A DNA stretch of 64,000 bases. Source: DAOTXR01 sp034435375. GTDB lineage: Bacteria; Chloroflexota; Anaerolineae; Aggregatilineales; UBA3940. Both the position numbers and the translations under genes were made by a program. The first letter of the stretch is position 1. Each line of letters opens with the position of its first letter. The notes below the pieces were generated by a model that did not search any database, was not told the DNA's origin, and saw nothing but the letters and a program-made list of their open reading frames with translations. This document shows positions 27,126 through 36,363 of the stretch, one piece after another. The stretch is from positions 1 through 64,000 of the forward strand of contig DAOTXR010000073.1 of assembly GCA_034435375.1 (NCBI GenBank). The letters run 5' to 3'.

Positions 27126-27360
27126 CTCTGGACACCTGAGCCGCCGCCCGGTCTGGCGGAGGCTATTGCCCCACCTCCAGAAACAGCAGCAGAGCGGAGC
27201 GAGGGGCAAGAATATTCATATTATAGTCTACTCCCGTGCCTGGCATACACCCAGAATGCCGAACTTCCAGATGCAGAAGGCGCACAGTAGTCATCTCTTT
27301 TATCTTGAACTGGTAGGTAGACGCCGGTTTAGGTTGGGGGTGGAAACGTCCGGCAGAGGC

Positions 27361-27540
27361 CGAGGGCTACTGCGATCAGAGTCTTCGGCCCAGCGCCTCG
27401 ATCGCCGCCTTCGCCATTTGTAGAGGGTGCTCTGGTGCAGAATGAAGTGCTCGCTCATCGCCCATACTGGATGTCGCAGCCTGCCAGGCTCGATGCTACC
27501 TCCACGACGCCCAGGCTGCTGGCAACCACCACCCTGGGCG
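27361..27540 (-). pseudogene. Possible transposase HTH remnant
   Basis: In a 594-base stretch without intact genes (27126-27719), the minus strand reads WAMSEHFILHQSTLYKWRRR then DRSSPRP, reminiscent of the N-terminal HTH of IS481/IS3-type transposases. No start, no catalytic domain and no inverted repeats were seen. The rest of the stretch holds nothing I recognise. Confidence 0.25.
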
Positions 27541-27719
27541 AGTTCCGCCTCAGATCAAAAGATGCCACTGCGCCACCCTCCACTAATCAGCCCGACCATT
27601 ATGTCGGCGATATGCTCTGCCCTGAGCAGTCCCTGGGGTCGTTTACGCTGAGGGAAACCCAGCCTTGCCAGGAACTGCTCAACTGCTATAGTGGACGGTT
27701 CGAGTGGTATCCTGTCAGG

Positions 27720-27792
27720 TGAGGGCGGAAGGACTCGAACCTTCGGCCAAGAGCTTAAAAGGCTCCTGCTCTACCGCCTGAGCTACGCCCCC
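27720..27792 (-). tRNA. tRNA-Lys (UUU)
   Basis: A full cloverleaf folds on the minus strand: acceptor GGGGGCG paired with CGCCCTC (one G-U), D-arm GCTC...GAGC, anticodon stem GGAGC/GCTCT with loop CTTTTAA (anticodon TTT), T-arm GAAGG-TTCGAGT-CCTTC, discriminator A. No encoded CCA. Confidence 0.95.
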
Positions 27793-27967
27793 GCGCGGGT
27801 AAGTATACCATGCGCCTGGCTGGCAGCAAAAACCACGCCCGGCGCATCGTGCGACTGCCCTGGGTCCAGAGGGGAATGTCTGCGGAGGCCGAGTTTTGTC
27901 CAACCCTCCCCGTGCAGTCGGCGACCCTATCGATGGAAGGCGCACACGGGGGCAAGCCCTACCCAAG

Positions 27968-28852
27968 CTACTGGCGCGCGGCGGCGCTGACCGCTTGGCG
28001 GCTGGCGAGCAGCGTCTGGATGAGGGCGGCTACACTGTCGAAGGGGCCTTGCAGCGCCGTAAGGCGGCCAATGGACAGGCCGAGCCGATCGGGGGTATGA
28101 GCCAACGGACCGCGGTCATCGCCTGGGTAGAAGTACTCCAGCGACCCAGCGATGCGCTCAACAATCCGCTCGTACACAGCCCCAAGCTGCGAGGCTGCTA
28201 CGACCAGCACGAAAGTCTGATCCTCCAGGTGTCCGTAGAAACCCTCCGCCCCGACAATCTCATCCACGGCGTGGCTGAGCGTCAAGCTGACGACCCGCAG
28301 CACCTCGTCCCCTGCCACAAAACCGTACACCTCGCGGAAAGTCGCCAGCCCATGCAAGGTGACAGCCAACATTCCCCACGCAGAGTCGCTGTTCAGGGTA
28401 CGTTGGAGCGCTTCGAGCACTTCCTGACCCTGCAACAGACCCGTGACAGGATTCCCGATATTGCCGGCCAGAATGCGCCGGGCGTGGTTCTGCACCCGCA
28501 GGCGCAGCTCCTGAATGTCAAACGGCTTGGTGATGTAGTCGAGCACGCCCATCTCCAGGCCGCGCAGCCGGTCGACCCGGTCACGGCGCTCAGTCAGGAA
28601 GATGATGGGGATGTGGCGCGTCTGATGGCTTTCACGCAGGCGCTGGCAGACATCAAACCCGTCGATGTCAGGCAGGCGGATGTCAAGCACAATCAGGTCC
28701 GGCAGGTTGGTCGAAGCCATATCGAGGGCCTTCTGCCCCCAGGCAGCCGTCACAGCGGCGTATCCCTCGGCCCTGAGGAAAGCCTGGAGCATTTCAGCCA
28801 GGCCGAGGTCATCCTCGACGATCAGTATCTTCAACTGCCGCGCCGAAGCCAT
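27968..28852 (-). CDS. Receiver domain with degenerate GGDEF domain
   Basis: A 294-residue protein. Receiver: KILIVEDDLGLAEML, phospho-Asp in LIVLDIRLPDIDGFDV and ITKPFD near its end. The C-terminal part aligns with a diguanylate cyclase fold (GLATFREVYGFVAGDEVLRVV), but the GGDEF signature is replaced by GHLEDQTF, so cyclase activity is unlikely. It may be a signal receiver that acts by binding. No cognate kinase adjoins it. Confidence 0.85.
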   Translation of the reverse strand: MASARQLKILIVEDDLGLAEMLQAFLRAEGYAAVTAAWGQKALDMASTNLPDLIVLDIRLPDIDGFDVCQRLRESHQTRHIPIIFLTERRDRVDRLRGLEMGVLDYITKPFDIQELRLRVQNHARRILAGNIGNPVTGLLQGQEVLEALQRTLNSDSAWGMLAVTLHGLATFREVYGFVAGDEVLRVVSLTLSHAVDEIVGAEGFYGHLEDQTFVLVVAASQLGAVYERIVERIAGSLEYFYPGDDRGPLAHTPDRLGLSIGRLTALQGPFDSVAALIQTLLASRQAVSAAARQ

Positions 28853-29189
28853 TCAGAGCCTCACTATCTCCCTGTCGGACTCCGGTCAACAAAGAAACCG
28901 CTGAAGCGGGCAGCCTTGACGCTGTGTGCGGCAGGCAGCTCACCTCCTACAGCCTTGGTCGTCATGTGAGATGAAGCAATGGTACAAGCCATAGCGAGGT
29001 CGGCGGCGGCTTGCAGTGGCCAGGACAGCTTCCGGCGTCTCGACCGCGAGTCAAGTCACTCAACATGCCTGGAAAGGCTCCAGTCAGGCTGCACTCCTCA
29101 CACCCAACGCCGCCCGTTCTGGCTGCGCACGGGGCGCAGCCATGCCCCCCAATCGTCGACGAAGGCTAGATAGGTGGACCGTGCAGGCG
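28853..29189. other. Intergenic stretch, nothing recognised
   Basis: 337 bases between the receiver gene start and the roadblock gene end. No convincing ORF, hairpin or RNA was seen; it should contain the promoter of the receiver gene on the minus strand. Confidence 0.5.
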
Positions 29190-29561
29190 CTACACGAGTT
29201 TGGCCAGATCTTCCGCTGCACGCCCCATGTCCAGGAAGACCAGGCCCAACTTGGCATCCTTGCGGGCCAGCACCGTCAGAACAGCTTCCTCCCCGACGGC
29301 CCGCAAGATGACATAGCCGCTTTCGCCCTTGATGTACACTTCGTCCAGCGTGCCGCGTCCCAACTCGCCCGCGATGCGCTCCCCCAACGAGAGCATCGCC
29401 GCCGACATAGCCGCGACACGGTCTTCTTCCACGTCAGCGGGCATTGAGGAGGCCATGCTCAGACCGTCGACGCTGACGACGGCGGCAGCCTCAATGGCCG
29501 GTGAACTGACCTGCAGGTCGCGCAGGCGTTCTATCATTTGTTCAGTGCGGGACTTGGTCAA
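29190..29561 (-). CDS. Roadblock/LC7-domain protein
   Basis: A 123-residue single-domain protein: IEAAAVVSVDGLSMASSMP, a central helix AAMSAAMLSLGERIAGELG, and the strand GYVILRAVGEEAVLTVLAR. Bacterial roadblock proteins such as MglB regulate small GTPases; no GTPase is visible here. It lies in the same orientation as the V4R gene upstream, and both may belong to a signalling or motility pathway. Role unknown. Confidence 0.87.
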   Translation of the reverse strand: MTKSRTEQMIERLRDLQVSSPAIEAAAVVSVDGLSMASSMPADVEEDRVAAMSAAMLSLGERIAGELGRGTLDEVYIKGESGYVILRAVGEEAVLTVLARKDAKLGLVFLDMGRAAEDLAKLV

Positions 29562-29781
29562 CGTCTAACTCCTAGCTGTGCATCAAGTTTGCTCGATCGG
29601 GTGGCACGCCTGGCACACATCCACCACCCGAAATACATCAGTTCAGGAATTCGGTTCCCCGTTGACGCTGGCGACAGTATAGATGAGTCGATCTATTCTG
29701 TCAAAGGTGTCCGGCAGCGGGCTAGCGCCGCTCCTCGGAGTGAACATAGCCGAGGCCGGGCCGAACACGCCCCTGGCCAGC

Positions 29782-30507
29782 CTACTCGACAGGCACCTTC
29801 TCGATCTTGATCACGCAGTTGGTCTCACCCTTGGCCTTGCACTCGGTCTCCAGCAGGCGGAACTTCTTGCCCTCCGTGACCCAGGCCAGACCAGCTTGCA
29901 GCACACCGATAGCGAGGTGGCACACAGCCTCTTCAGACTTGCGTCCCCAGCACACCGGACAGCGGGTGATGCGCCAGACCCAGTGCTTCTCATCCTCGTC
30001 GATCTCGACCACCTGGTCGCTGACCGTATTGAAGAACTTGGAGAAGAACTCCAGACCCAGCTTGACCTTGGCCTCGAGCGTGCCAACGCGCATGGCCACC
30101 TGGGCCGCCGCCGCCACGCTCTTGAACTGCGCCAGACCGCTCATGAAGGCCTGCTCACCAGCGCGCACAGCGAAGACGCGCGCTCCACGGTTGCCGTACA
30201 TATCCCAGATGGCCTGCTGAAGCTGCCCGACGCCCTCGAAGGGGAACTCCTTCTTCATGTTGTCAGGCGGGTAATTGTTGATGTACTGGGGAATCTTGGC
30301 GCCGTTGAGCATGGCATTGACACCCTGCTGGCCCATCACCTCTTCGGCTGAGGTCAGGATGATGCGCGCCCATTTGTTGGGGTAGTGGTACCCAGACAGG
30401 CCTGCCGGCTTTTCCGGCTCTTTCTTCTCCGGCTCCTTCTTTTCGGGTTCCTTCTTTTCGGGTTCCTTCGTTTCGGTTGGTTTCTCGATGGGCTTGTCTT
30501 CTGACAT
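29782..30507 (-). CDS. V4R (4-vinyl-reductase-like) ligand-binding protein with charged repeat tail
   Basis: About 241 residues from the ATG at 30507, after GGGGGA. The N-terminal 35 residues contain back-to-back EKKEP units, encoded by a 15-base tandem repeat, probably a flexible charged linker. The C-terminal region has the V4R signature: CPVCWGRKSEEAVCHLAIG, then FRLLETECKAKGETNCVI with spaced Cys. V4R domains bind small hydrophobic ligands or metals. The genes around it give no chlorophyll-synthesis context, so a sensory role is more likely. Confidence 0.8.
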   Translation of the reverse strand: MSEDKPIEKPTETKEPEKKEPEKKEPEKKEPEKPAGLSGYHYPNKWARIILTSAEEVMGQQGVNAMLNGAKIPQYINNYPPDNMKKEFPFEGVGQLQQAIWDMYGNRGARVFAVRAGEQAFMSGLAQFKSVAAAAQVAMRVGTLEAKVKLGLEFFSKFFNTVSDQVVEIDEDEKHWVWRITRCPVCWGRKSEEAVCHLAIGVLQAGLAWVTEGKKFRLLETECKAKGETNCVIKIEKVPVE

Positions 30508-31322
30508 CTGTTCCCCCGGTCTGTAGGTTAGCGGCACTTGCCTCCCGGCTGCCCGGGTGATGAGACGGTGGCCTATCACCACAGGCCGCCCGACACAGTG
30601 TGGGTCTACACACAACTGGGTGGAATGTTACACCCAAGTGCCTGTAGAGACAAATCCACCCGGCATACCACCCGCCACGGGCAGGCCACACTCTCAAAAG
30701 CATAAACTGTGTTGACTGTGCGTGCAAGTCAGCCAGCACAGCGTTTCAATCGGGCTGGCCCCACAACCTGGGCCTGCTGTTCTGAGCTGAGGTGGCGCAA
30801 CCCTGCGCGCAGCGTCAGGCGCAGCACCCGATCACGGCGCTGAAGCATAGACTCGAACGCCGAACGTTGACTCGATTGTAATCGAGAGCTGTGCGAGGGC
30901 AAGTGAGGGTTGCGCTGCTGTCCTGCTCGCGCTGCCGCGCTCATGGTGGAGAATGGCCGAGATTCGGGCAGAAAATCCACTTCAAGGTGCATCGATCAGT
31001 TGACGGTGCTGTTATAATAATAAAGAGATATGCCCTCAGGAGCACTCAGATGGCCAGGCGAAAGGAGGGCGCTTTGTAGCTTGGCGAACGGATTATTTCT
31101 TCAACAGTCGCAGCTCTGCATGTACGCACGTTAATCCCGTTTAAGACAATCCCATAGCCTGCTGGGCGTACACTGGCGTCGTGACGACCTTGGCGATTCG
31201 ACCTTGCACCTGTGATCTTCTCCCTCAAGAATGCCCCTCTCCTCGACGCCGGCCAAGTTCTAGGCAGGCCCACACGTCCATATACTCGCTCCTATTTGAT
31301 TGATAATTAAGGAGAATTGGCG
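30508..31322. other. Long intergenic stretch before cstA
   Basis: 815 bases. The minus strand has an 87-codon open frame (30729-30992; ends SAFESMLQRRDRVLRL onward) of uncertain reality. A TTATAATAATAAAG stretch at 31012-31025 could be a -10 region but I see no matching -35 box. No RNA structure recognised. Confidence 0.4.
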
Positions 31323-33116
31323 ATGTCACTGATAGTGCTGCTTGTCGCGATAGTCATTTTCATCTTAGGCTATCGCTTCTACGCACGCAGGATGGACCGT
31401 GAGGTCATGCAGACTGACCCCAAACGCGCGACGCCTGCCACCATGTTCAATGACGGCGTAGACTTCATGCCTGCCAATGCCAGCGTGTTGTTTGGCTATC
31501 AGTTCAAGTCTATCGCCGCGCTAGGCCCCATTGTAGGCCCCATCACGGCGCTCCAGTTCGGCTGGGCGCCAGCGCTGATCTGGATTATCGTCGGCGCGTT
31601 CTTCATCGGTTGGGTACAGGACTACTCGTCTGCGCTGCTGGCCATGCGCAACGAAGGCATGACCATGGGCGGCCTGAGCTACAAGCTCGTCTCGCCGCGC
31701 GCCCGCACGTTGCTGTTGTCGTTCCTGTACATCTACCTGCTGTTGATCATGGGCGCTTTCGGCGCGATTGTCGCTCCCCTGCTGGGCGGTGCGAACGTCC
31801 CGTTTGGCTTCCTGATCATTGTGCTGGCTGGTGTGCTGGCTGGCCAGATGACCTACCGCTGGAAGGTCGATCTTCTGTGGACCACCGTTATCACGGTAGC
31901 GATTGCGCTGGTGGGGGCCTGGGTAGGCACGCTGCCCATCTTCGCCGGCGATAAGGGTGTGGTGGCGTGGATCAACGGCCTGGCGGGCAACGCTGAGGGT
32001 GTGCTGTATGCCACACCCTACGGCCCGATGAAGTGGAGCACCTTCTTCTGGGCGCTGATCATGATGCTCTTCTGCTACCTAGGTTCGGTGCTGCCCATCT
32101 GGCGCTTCGCCCAGCCGGTGAACTATACCTCATTCTGGTTCGTGGCGATCAGCGTGATTCTCTCGGTGCTGGGCATCACCATCGCCACCTTCACAGGGTC
32201 GGTGAACACCGGGTTCGAGATCCCAGCCTTTGTGACGGCCTATCAGCCGCACCTGGGTCCGATCTGGCCGCTGCTGTTTGTGACCATTGCCTGCGGCGCC
32301 ATTTCAGGCTGGCACAGCCTGGTGAGCACCTCAGGCACGGCCCGTCAGCTTGAGAAGGAGACCGATGCCCTGCCGGTGGGCGGCGGCGCTATGTTGACGG
32401 AAGGCGTGCTGGCCACGCTGGCTCTGATCATGGGCGCCACACTGATCGCCAAAGCCGATGGCACCCCAATCTACGATGCTGCACAGAACTATAAGCTGGT
32501 CGTCGGCGCGGCAGGCGTATTTGCGGGCGGCATATCGCGGTTCATGAATGTGGTGGGCATCCCCACCGCGCTGGGTGGCGCGGTCGGCTCGATCTTCCTG
32601 GTCGTGATGGCCGTGACCATCATGCAGCTTGTGATACGCTTCATGCGCATCGCCAGCGCCGAGCTGTTGGGGGACAAGATCCCGCTCTTCAAGAACATCC
32701 ACTTCGGCAGCCTGGTCGCCATTGTGTTGACGCTGTTCCTGGTCTACGCCGGATACTGGCAATGGCTGTGGGTGCTGTTCGGCGGCTCCAACCAACTCTT
32801 CGCCGGCCTGGCGTTGCTGTTGGTCACCATCTGGCTGGCCGGGCAGGGCAAGAAGCACACCTGGACGCTGATCCCCGCTGCGTTCATGTACGTCACGACC
32901 ATCGCCGCCCTGCTGTGGACCTCCTGGATAGCGCTCGACAAGGGCTTCATCCACAGGCCGGCTGACATGACCACGCCGTTCGTCATCGGCAACGTGATCA
33001 CGGTGATATTTGGCCTGTACATGGCTATCTCGGCGATCATCTTGCTGATCGACGGCATCGCCGCCTTTGTGAAGGCTCGCCGGACAGCTCAGGCTGCTCC
33101 GGCTGCGGGGGACTGA
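31323..33116 (+). CDS. cstA: CstA-family peptide/pyruvate transporter
   Basis: A 597-residue membrane protein with about 15 hydrophobic segments. CstA signatures: FGYQFKSIAALGPIVGPI, FIGWVQDYSSALLAMRNEG and ISGWHSLVSTSGTARQLE. CstA proteins take up peptides, and relatives take up pyruvate, under carbon limitation. ATG 31323 follows AAGGAGAA at the right distance; an in-frame TTG at 31317 is less likely. Standalone gene ended by a strong hairpin. Confidence 0.93.
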   Translation: MSLIVLLVAIVIFILGYRFYARRMDREVMQTDPKRATPATMFNDGVDFMPANASVLFGYQFKSIAALGPIVGPITALQFGWAPALIWIIVGAFFIGWVQDYSSALLAMRNEGMTMGGLSYKLVSPRARTLLLSFLYIYLLLIMGAFGAIVAPLLGGANVPFGFLIIVLAGVLAGQMTYRWKVDLLWTTVITVAIALVGAWVGTLPIFAGDKGVVAWINGLAGNAEGVLYATPYGPMKWSTFFWALIMMLFCYLGSVLPIWRFAQPVNYTSFWFVAISVILSVLGITIATFTGSVNTGFEIPAFVTAYQPHLGPIWPLLFVTIACGAISGWHSLVSTSGTARQLEKETDALPVGGGAMLTEGVLATLALIMGATLIAKADGTPIYDAAQNYKLVVGAAGVFAGGISRFMNVVGIPTALGGAVGSIFLVVMAVTIMQLVIRFMRIASAELLGDKIPLFKNIHFGSLVAIVLTLFLVYAGYWQWLWVLFGGSNQLFAGLALLLVTIWLAGQGKKHTWTLIPAAFMYVTTIAALLWTSWIALDKGFIHRPADMTTPFVIGNVITVIFGLYMAISAIILLIDGIAAFVKARRTAQAAPAAGD

Positions 33117-33139
33117 GCAGGTCTTCGTTGAAAGCTTCG

Positions 33140-33178
33140 GGTTTCCCGGAAAGGTCGTGGGGACCTTTCCGGGAAACC
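33140..33178 (+). terminator. Strong hairpin after cstA
   Basis: Perfect 17-bp stem, GGTTTCCCGGAAAGGTC with its reverse complement and a five-base loop, 24 bases past the cstA stop. No U-run follows. Confidence 0.65.
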
Positions 33179-33362
33179 TCCTGGCGGCGGATGTCCCTGC
33201 CGGGTGCGCTTCCCTGGCCCTCTATTCTGTTGGTGGATAGGATGTGCGCCTGGCCACGAGGCTCCTGGGGCGGCCTGTGAGGCGCATCAACCCATACCAC
33301 CTCCAGCGAGATGCCGGAGAGAAGCGACTCTCACCGCGGGCGTTGCATGGCAGACCTAGGGG

Positions 33363-33788
33363 GTGAAGGGTATCGACTCCGCACACGCGCCGTTGATGGT
33401 CACGATCATAGCCTCCGGCCACGATCTGGTCGGATACGGACCACGGGGACTCTGGTTCGTGGATGAAGTGTTGGACGAAGCCAACCTGCGAGCAGAGAAG
33501 GCGGCACAACTGGACGTGTTCGCTCGGCGGGTGCGAGTGCTGGGACGTGCGCTTCAACGTGAGTTTGGGGGCAGGGTGAAGCTGCGGCTGCTCAACCCCT
33601 GGACGCTGGGGGGCCTGTGGTTCGTGGTGCGCCACCGAGTGCGCACATTCCCCTGTGTGGTCATCGACAGGCAAAGCTACGAGCTAGAGACATCTCTCGA
33701 AGAGCTGGTGGAAGCCATCCGGCAGGCGCTGTCGCGCTACGAGCACACCTTGCACGAGAATCCAGGACATGGCTCACACCAACTGTAA
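33363..33788 (+). CDS. Unknown protein, possible thioredoxin-like fold without CxxC
   Basis: Up to 141 residues (GTG at 33363; ATG at 33396 is an alternative). I do not recognise the family. Visible order: strand MVTIIASGHD, an amphipathic helix, strand VKLRLLNPWTLGG, LWFVVRHRVR, then a TFPCVVIDRQSYE segment like the cis-Pro strand of thioredoxin folds, and a final helix LEELVEAIRQALS. There is no CxxC active site. It opens the run leading into the two ArsA-like ATPases, 167 bases before the next gene. Confidence 0.65.
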   Translation: MKGIDSAHAPLMVTIIASGHDLVGYGPRGLWFVDEVLDEANLRAEKAAQLDVFARRVRVLGRALQREFGGRVKLRLLNPWTLGGLWFVVRHRVRTFPCVVIDRQSYELETSLEELVEAIRQALSRYEHTLHENPGHGSHQL

Positions 33789-33955
33789 GCTGACAGCTTG
33801 CCCCTACCGTAGTACAATATCTGCAAACATGGCGACTGCTTACCCTGACCATGAGAAGTTATCGCCACTGTAGGTTTGTTGGTTGATGCTGTTCTACATC
33901 AACCAACAGCCACTTGAATCGTTAAACAGGTTTTGGGCAGAAAGAGAAGGGTCGA

Positions 33956-34267
33956 ATGAGCGAACAACCAGCTCCCGAAAGCACCCAACCCGAAGAGGAG
34001 AAACCACCCAGCTTTTGGCAAAAGGCAAAGCGAGCCGTGGGAGACTACATTTACGGGATGGCAGCGCACGAGATGACGCGCCAGGCATTGAAGACGCGCG
34101 GCAGCATGGAGCACCTGTTCATCCTGATCACGATGGGGGACCTGCTAGGCGTGCCGATCCTCCCGCCGTACTACTCCCTGAGGCTGCTGCCCTACGTCGT
34201 GCCGCAGATCAGCACGTGGAAGCGGCGCATGCTGCGAGAGAAAGACCTGACCGATGCACTGGCGTAG
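33956..34267 (+). CDS. Small hydrophobic-core protein, paralogue of 37595-37915
   Basis: A 103-residue protein of unknown family. Pro/Glu-rich N-terminus, then a hydrophobic core (EHLFILITMGDLLGVPILPP) followed by YYSLRLLPYVVPQ and a basic end WKRRMLREKDLTDALA. Nearly the same core recurs in the gene at 37595. The core could be a re-entrant or short membrane hairpin. It directly precedes an ArsA-like ATPase gene, so it may be client, anchor or partner of that ATPase; this is inference from position. Confidence 0.8.
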   Translation: MSEQPAPESTQPEEEKPPSFWQKAKRAVGDYIYGMAAHEMTRQALKTRGSMEHLFILITMGDLLGVPILPPYYSLRLLPYVVPQISTWKRRMLREKDLTDALA

Positions 34268-34328
34268 CTGAACTGTGCAACTTCGCGCAGCTTACACACC
34301 TCCTGCAACAACCTAGGAGAACCTCCCC

Positions 34329-35306
34329 ATGTCATTAGCGAGAATGTTCGAGGAGCATCCCGAGCGGCGTTACATTATGTTCGGTGGCAAGGGCGGGTTG
34401 GGCAAGACAACCTTCAGCGCGGCCACGGCCTACCACCTGGCTTCGAAGGGGCACCGCGTGTTGGTGTTCTCGGTCGATCCCCAGGCATCGTTGTCCGACA
34501 TCTTCCAGCGCGATATTTTCGGCAAGGGCGTGGTCGAGATCATGCCCAACCTGTATGCTCAAGAGATCGACGCCGATCAGCACATCCGGGAATACCAGGC
34601 GGAGATCCGCCAGAAAATTCTGGACATGTATGGGCTGGACCAAATCCCGGACGAGATCGAGAGCTACATTCAGGCCGCTGCCGCCGAGCCGGCGATGGAA
34701 GAGAGCGCCATCTTTGATCAGGTGGTGGACATCGTCGTGGCAGGCAGCTTTGACTACTACATCTACGACCTGGTGCCGCTGGGACATGCGCTGTATTACC
34801 TCAGCATGGCTTCGGTGTACGACGAGTGGATCGGGCGCATTACGGCGCTGCGCGAAGAGATGCGGGAGTACGAGCAGATGGCAGCCCGCATTCAGCGCGG
34901 CAGGCAGCTCCAGGAAGATCAAATCCTGTCTGAGCTGCAGTACATCAAGCAACGCATCTCAACTTCGGCCAGCATCCTGACCGATCGAGAGAAGACAGCT
35001 TTCTTCTTTGTGGTGGTGCCAGAGGAGATGATCCTGATCGACACCCAGAATGCCGCCCGTCTGTTCGAGAAATTCAACGTTCCGATCAGCGGATATGTCG
35101 TCAACCGCGTGCTGCCCGACCTGGTGATGAGCGAGGCCGGGGTGCCTGAGTACCTGCGCAGCCGCTACGAGATGCAACGTCAATACCTAACCAAGATCGA
35201 CGACATCTTCGGCACGCAGGTGGTGGCTCGCGTCCCTGAGTTTGAGCGCGACATCACTGGCCTGGAGATGATCAAGCGCATGGCCCTGACCATGTTTGGG
35301 GCCTGA
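34329..35306 (+). CDS. Get3/ArsA-like ATPase, copy 1 (switch I Asp kept)
   Basis: A 325-residue SIMIBI P-loop ATPase. Deviant Walker A GGKGGLGKTT with signature Lys21 and Lys26; switch I is FSVDPQASLSDIF with Asp50 at the place of Get3 Asp57. Switch II is altered to DLVPLGHAL instead of DTAPTGHT. A-loop VVPEE is present. The protein contains no cysteine, so it lacks both the Get3 CxxC dimer site and the ArsA arsenite-binding cysteines. Not an arsenite pump by these criteria. Sits 64 bases before its partner. Confidence 0.88.
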   Translation: MSLARMFEEHPERRYIMFGGKGGLGKTTFSAATAYHLASKGHRVLVFSVDPQASLSDIFQRDIFGKGVVEIMPNLYAQEIDADQHIREYQAEIRQKILDMYGLDQIPDEIESYIQAAAAEPAMEESAIFDQVVDIVVAGSFDYYIYDLVPLGHALYYLSMASVYDEWIGRITALREEMREYEQMAARIQRGRQLQEDQILSELQYIKQRISTSASILTDREKTAFFFVVVPEEMILIDTQNAARLFEKFNVPISGYVVNRVLPDLVMSEAGVPEYLRSRYEMQRQYLTKIDDIFGTQVVARVPEFERDITGLEMIKRMALTMFGA

Positions 35307-35370
35307 GCCGGGCTGCCGCCTGATGAGCGCCTCGCTTCAACCCGCAAGTGACTGAACAGAGAGGACAGCC

Positions 35371-36363
35371 ATGACAGTGCATATCACCCAATCAGTGGCA
35401 GATTTCATCAGCGCCCATCCAGGGCTTAAATACGTCTTCTTTGGCGGCAAGGGTGGGGTCGGGAAGACCGTTCTGGCCGGCGCTGCGGCGGTCGCCTTTG
35501 CACAGCGCGGCCATCGTACTCTGTTGGCCAGCACGAACCCTGTACACAGCCTGAGCGGCATGCTTGGCCAGGACGTATTCGGACGGCACGTTCAGATTGG
35601 CAGCAAGCTGTGGGCCTACGAGATCGACACCAAAGACACAATTGAGAAGAGCAAACGCGAGATCCGTGAGAAGATCGGCTGGTTCCTGCGCTACGCCGAG
35701 ATCCGCACCAAAGCCGATGATTTCGTCGAGAGTGCGACGATGAATCCAGCCTTCGAAGAGTCGGCCATGTTCGAGAACATGATCGACTTGATGTTTGAGG
35801 ACGCTTACGACTTATACGTGTTCGACACGGCCCCCACCGCCAACGCACGCCGACTGTTGGGCATGTCGTCGGTGTACTCGCTGTGGGTCAACAAGATGAT
35901 CCAGAGCCGTGAGGACGCTCAGGCGATGCGCCTCACCCTGTCCTACTCCAAGAAGCAGGAGAAGGACCCGTTAATGGACTATCTCATCAGCTTCCAGGAC
36001 CGGATGAACCACGCCAAGCAGCTCTTGACCGACGAGGCCAAGACTGCCTTTTTCTTCGTCACCCTGCCCGAAGCGCTGCCCATTGCGGTGATCCGACGCT
36101 TCATTGACTGGTTCACGGACTTCGGCATCCCGGTGGGCGGTGTCGTGGTCAACATGAAGATCCGCGCCGAAATGGTCAGCCCCGAGTCCCCCGACTTCGT
36201 CCGCAATCGCCTGGCAATGCAGGAGTCGTACATGGAGGAGATCGATCAGGTCTTTGGGCCGCTGGTGCGGGCCGTGCTTCCGCTGTACTCTACCGAGGTG
36301 CGCGGCATCGAGATGCTTCAGCGGGTGGCGGATGACCTGCTCGTTCAACCTGAGGTGGTCTGA
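35371..36363 (+). CDS. Get3/ArsA-like ATPase, copy 2 (Asn at the catalytic Asp)
   Basis: A 330-residue relative of the preceding gene. Walker A GGKGGVGKTV (Lys27, Lys32) is intact. Switch I reads STNPVHSLSGML: Asn56 stands where Get3 has catalytic Asp57 (codon AAC at 35536-35538). Switch II is DTAPTANARRLL, keeping DTAP but lacking the Gly-His pair. A-loop TLPEALP present. No cysteine anywhere. The Asp-to-Asn change is the same that makes Get3 hydrolysis-dead in laboratory variants, so this copy may bind but hardly hydrolyse ATP. Its stop overlaps the next start. Confidence 0.88.
   Translation: MTVHITQSVADFISAHPGLKYVFFGGKGGVGKTVLAGAAAVAFAQRGHRTLLASTNPVHSLSGMLGQDVFGRHVQIGSKLWAYEIDTKDTIEKSKREIREKIGWFLRYAEIRTKADDFVESATMNPAFEESAMFENMIDLMFEDAYDLYVFDTAPTANARRLLGMSSVYSLWVNKMIQSREDAQAMRLTLSYSKKQEKDPLMDYLISFQDRMNHAKQLLTDEAKTAFFFVTLPEALPIAVIRRFIDWFTDFGIPVGGVVVNMKIRAEMVSPESPDFVRNRLAMQESYMEEIDQVFGPLVRAVLPLYSTEVRGIEMLQRVADDLLVQPEVV

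Noticed and set aside
29782..30507. Bacteriochlorophyll 4-vinyl reductase
   Set aside because: Shares only the V4R domain; no pigment genes nearby and the charged repeat tail is unlike the enzyme.
34329..36363. Arsenite efflux ATPase (ArsA)
   Set aside because: No cysteine in either protein and no ArsB next to them; only the ATPase fold is shared.
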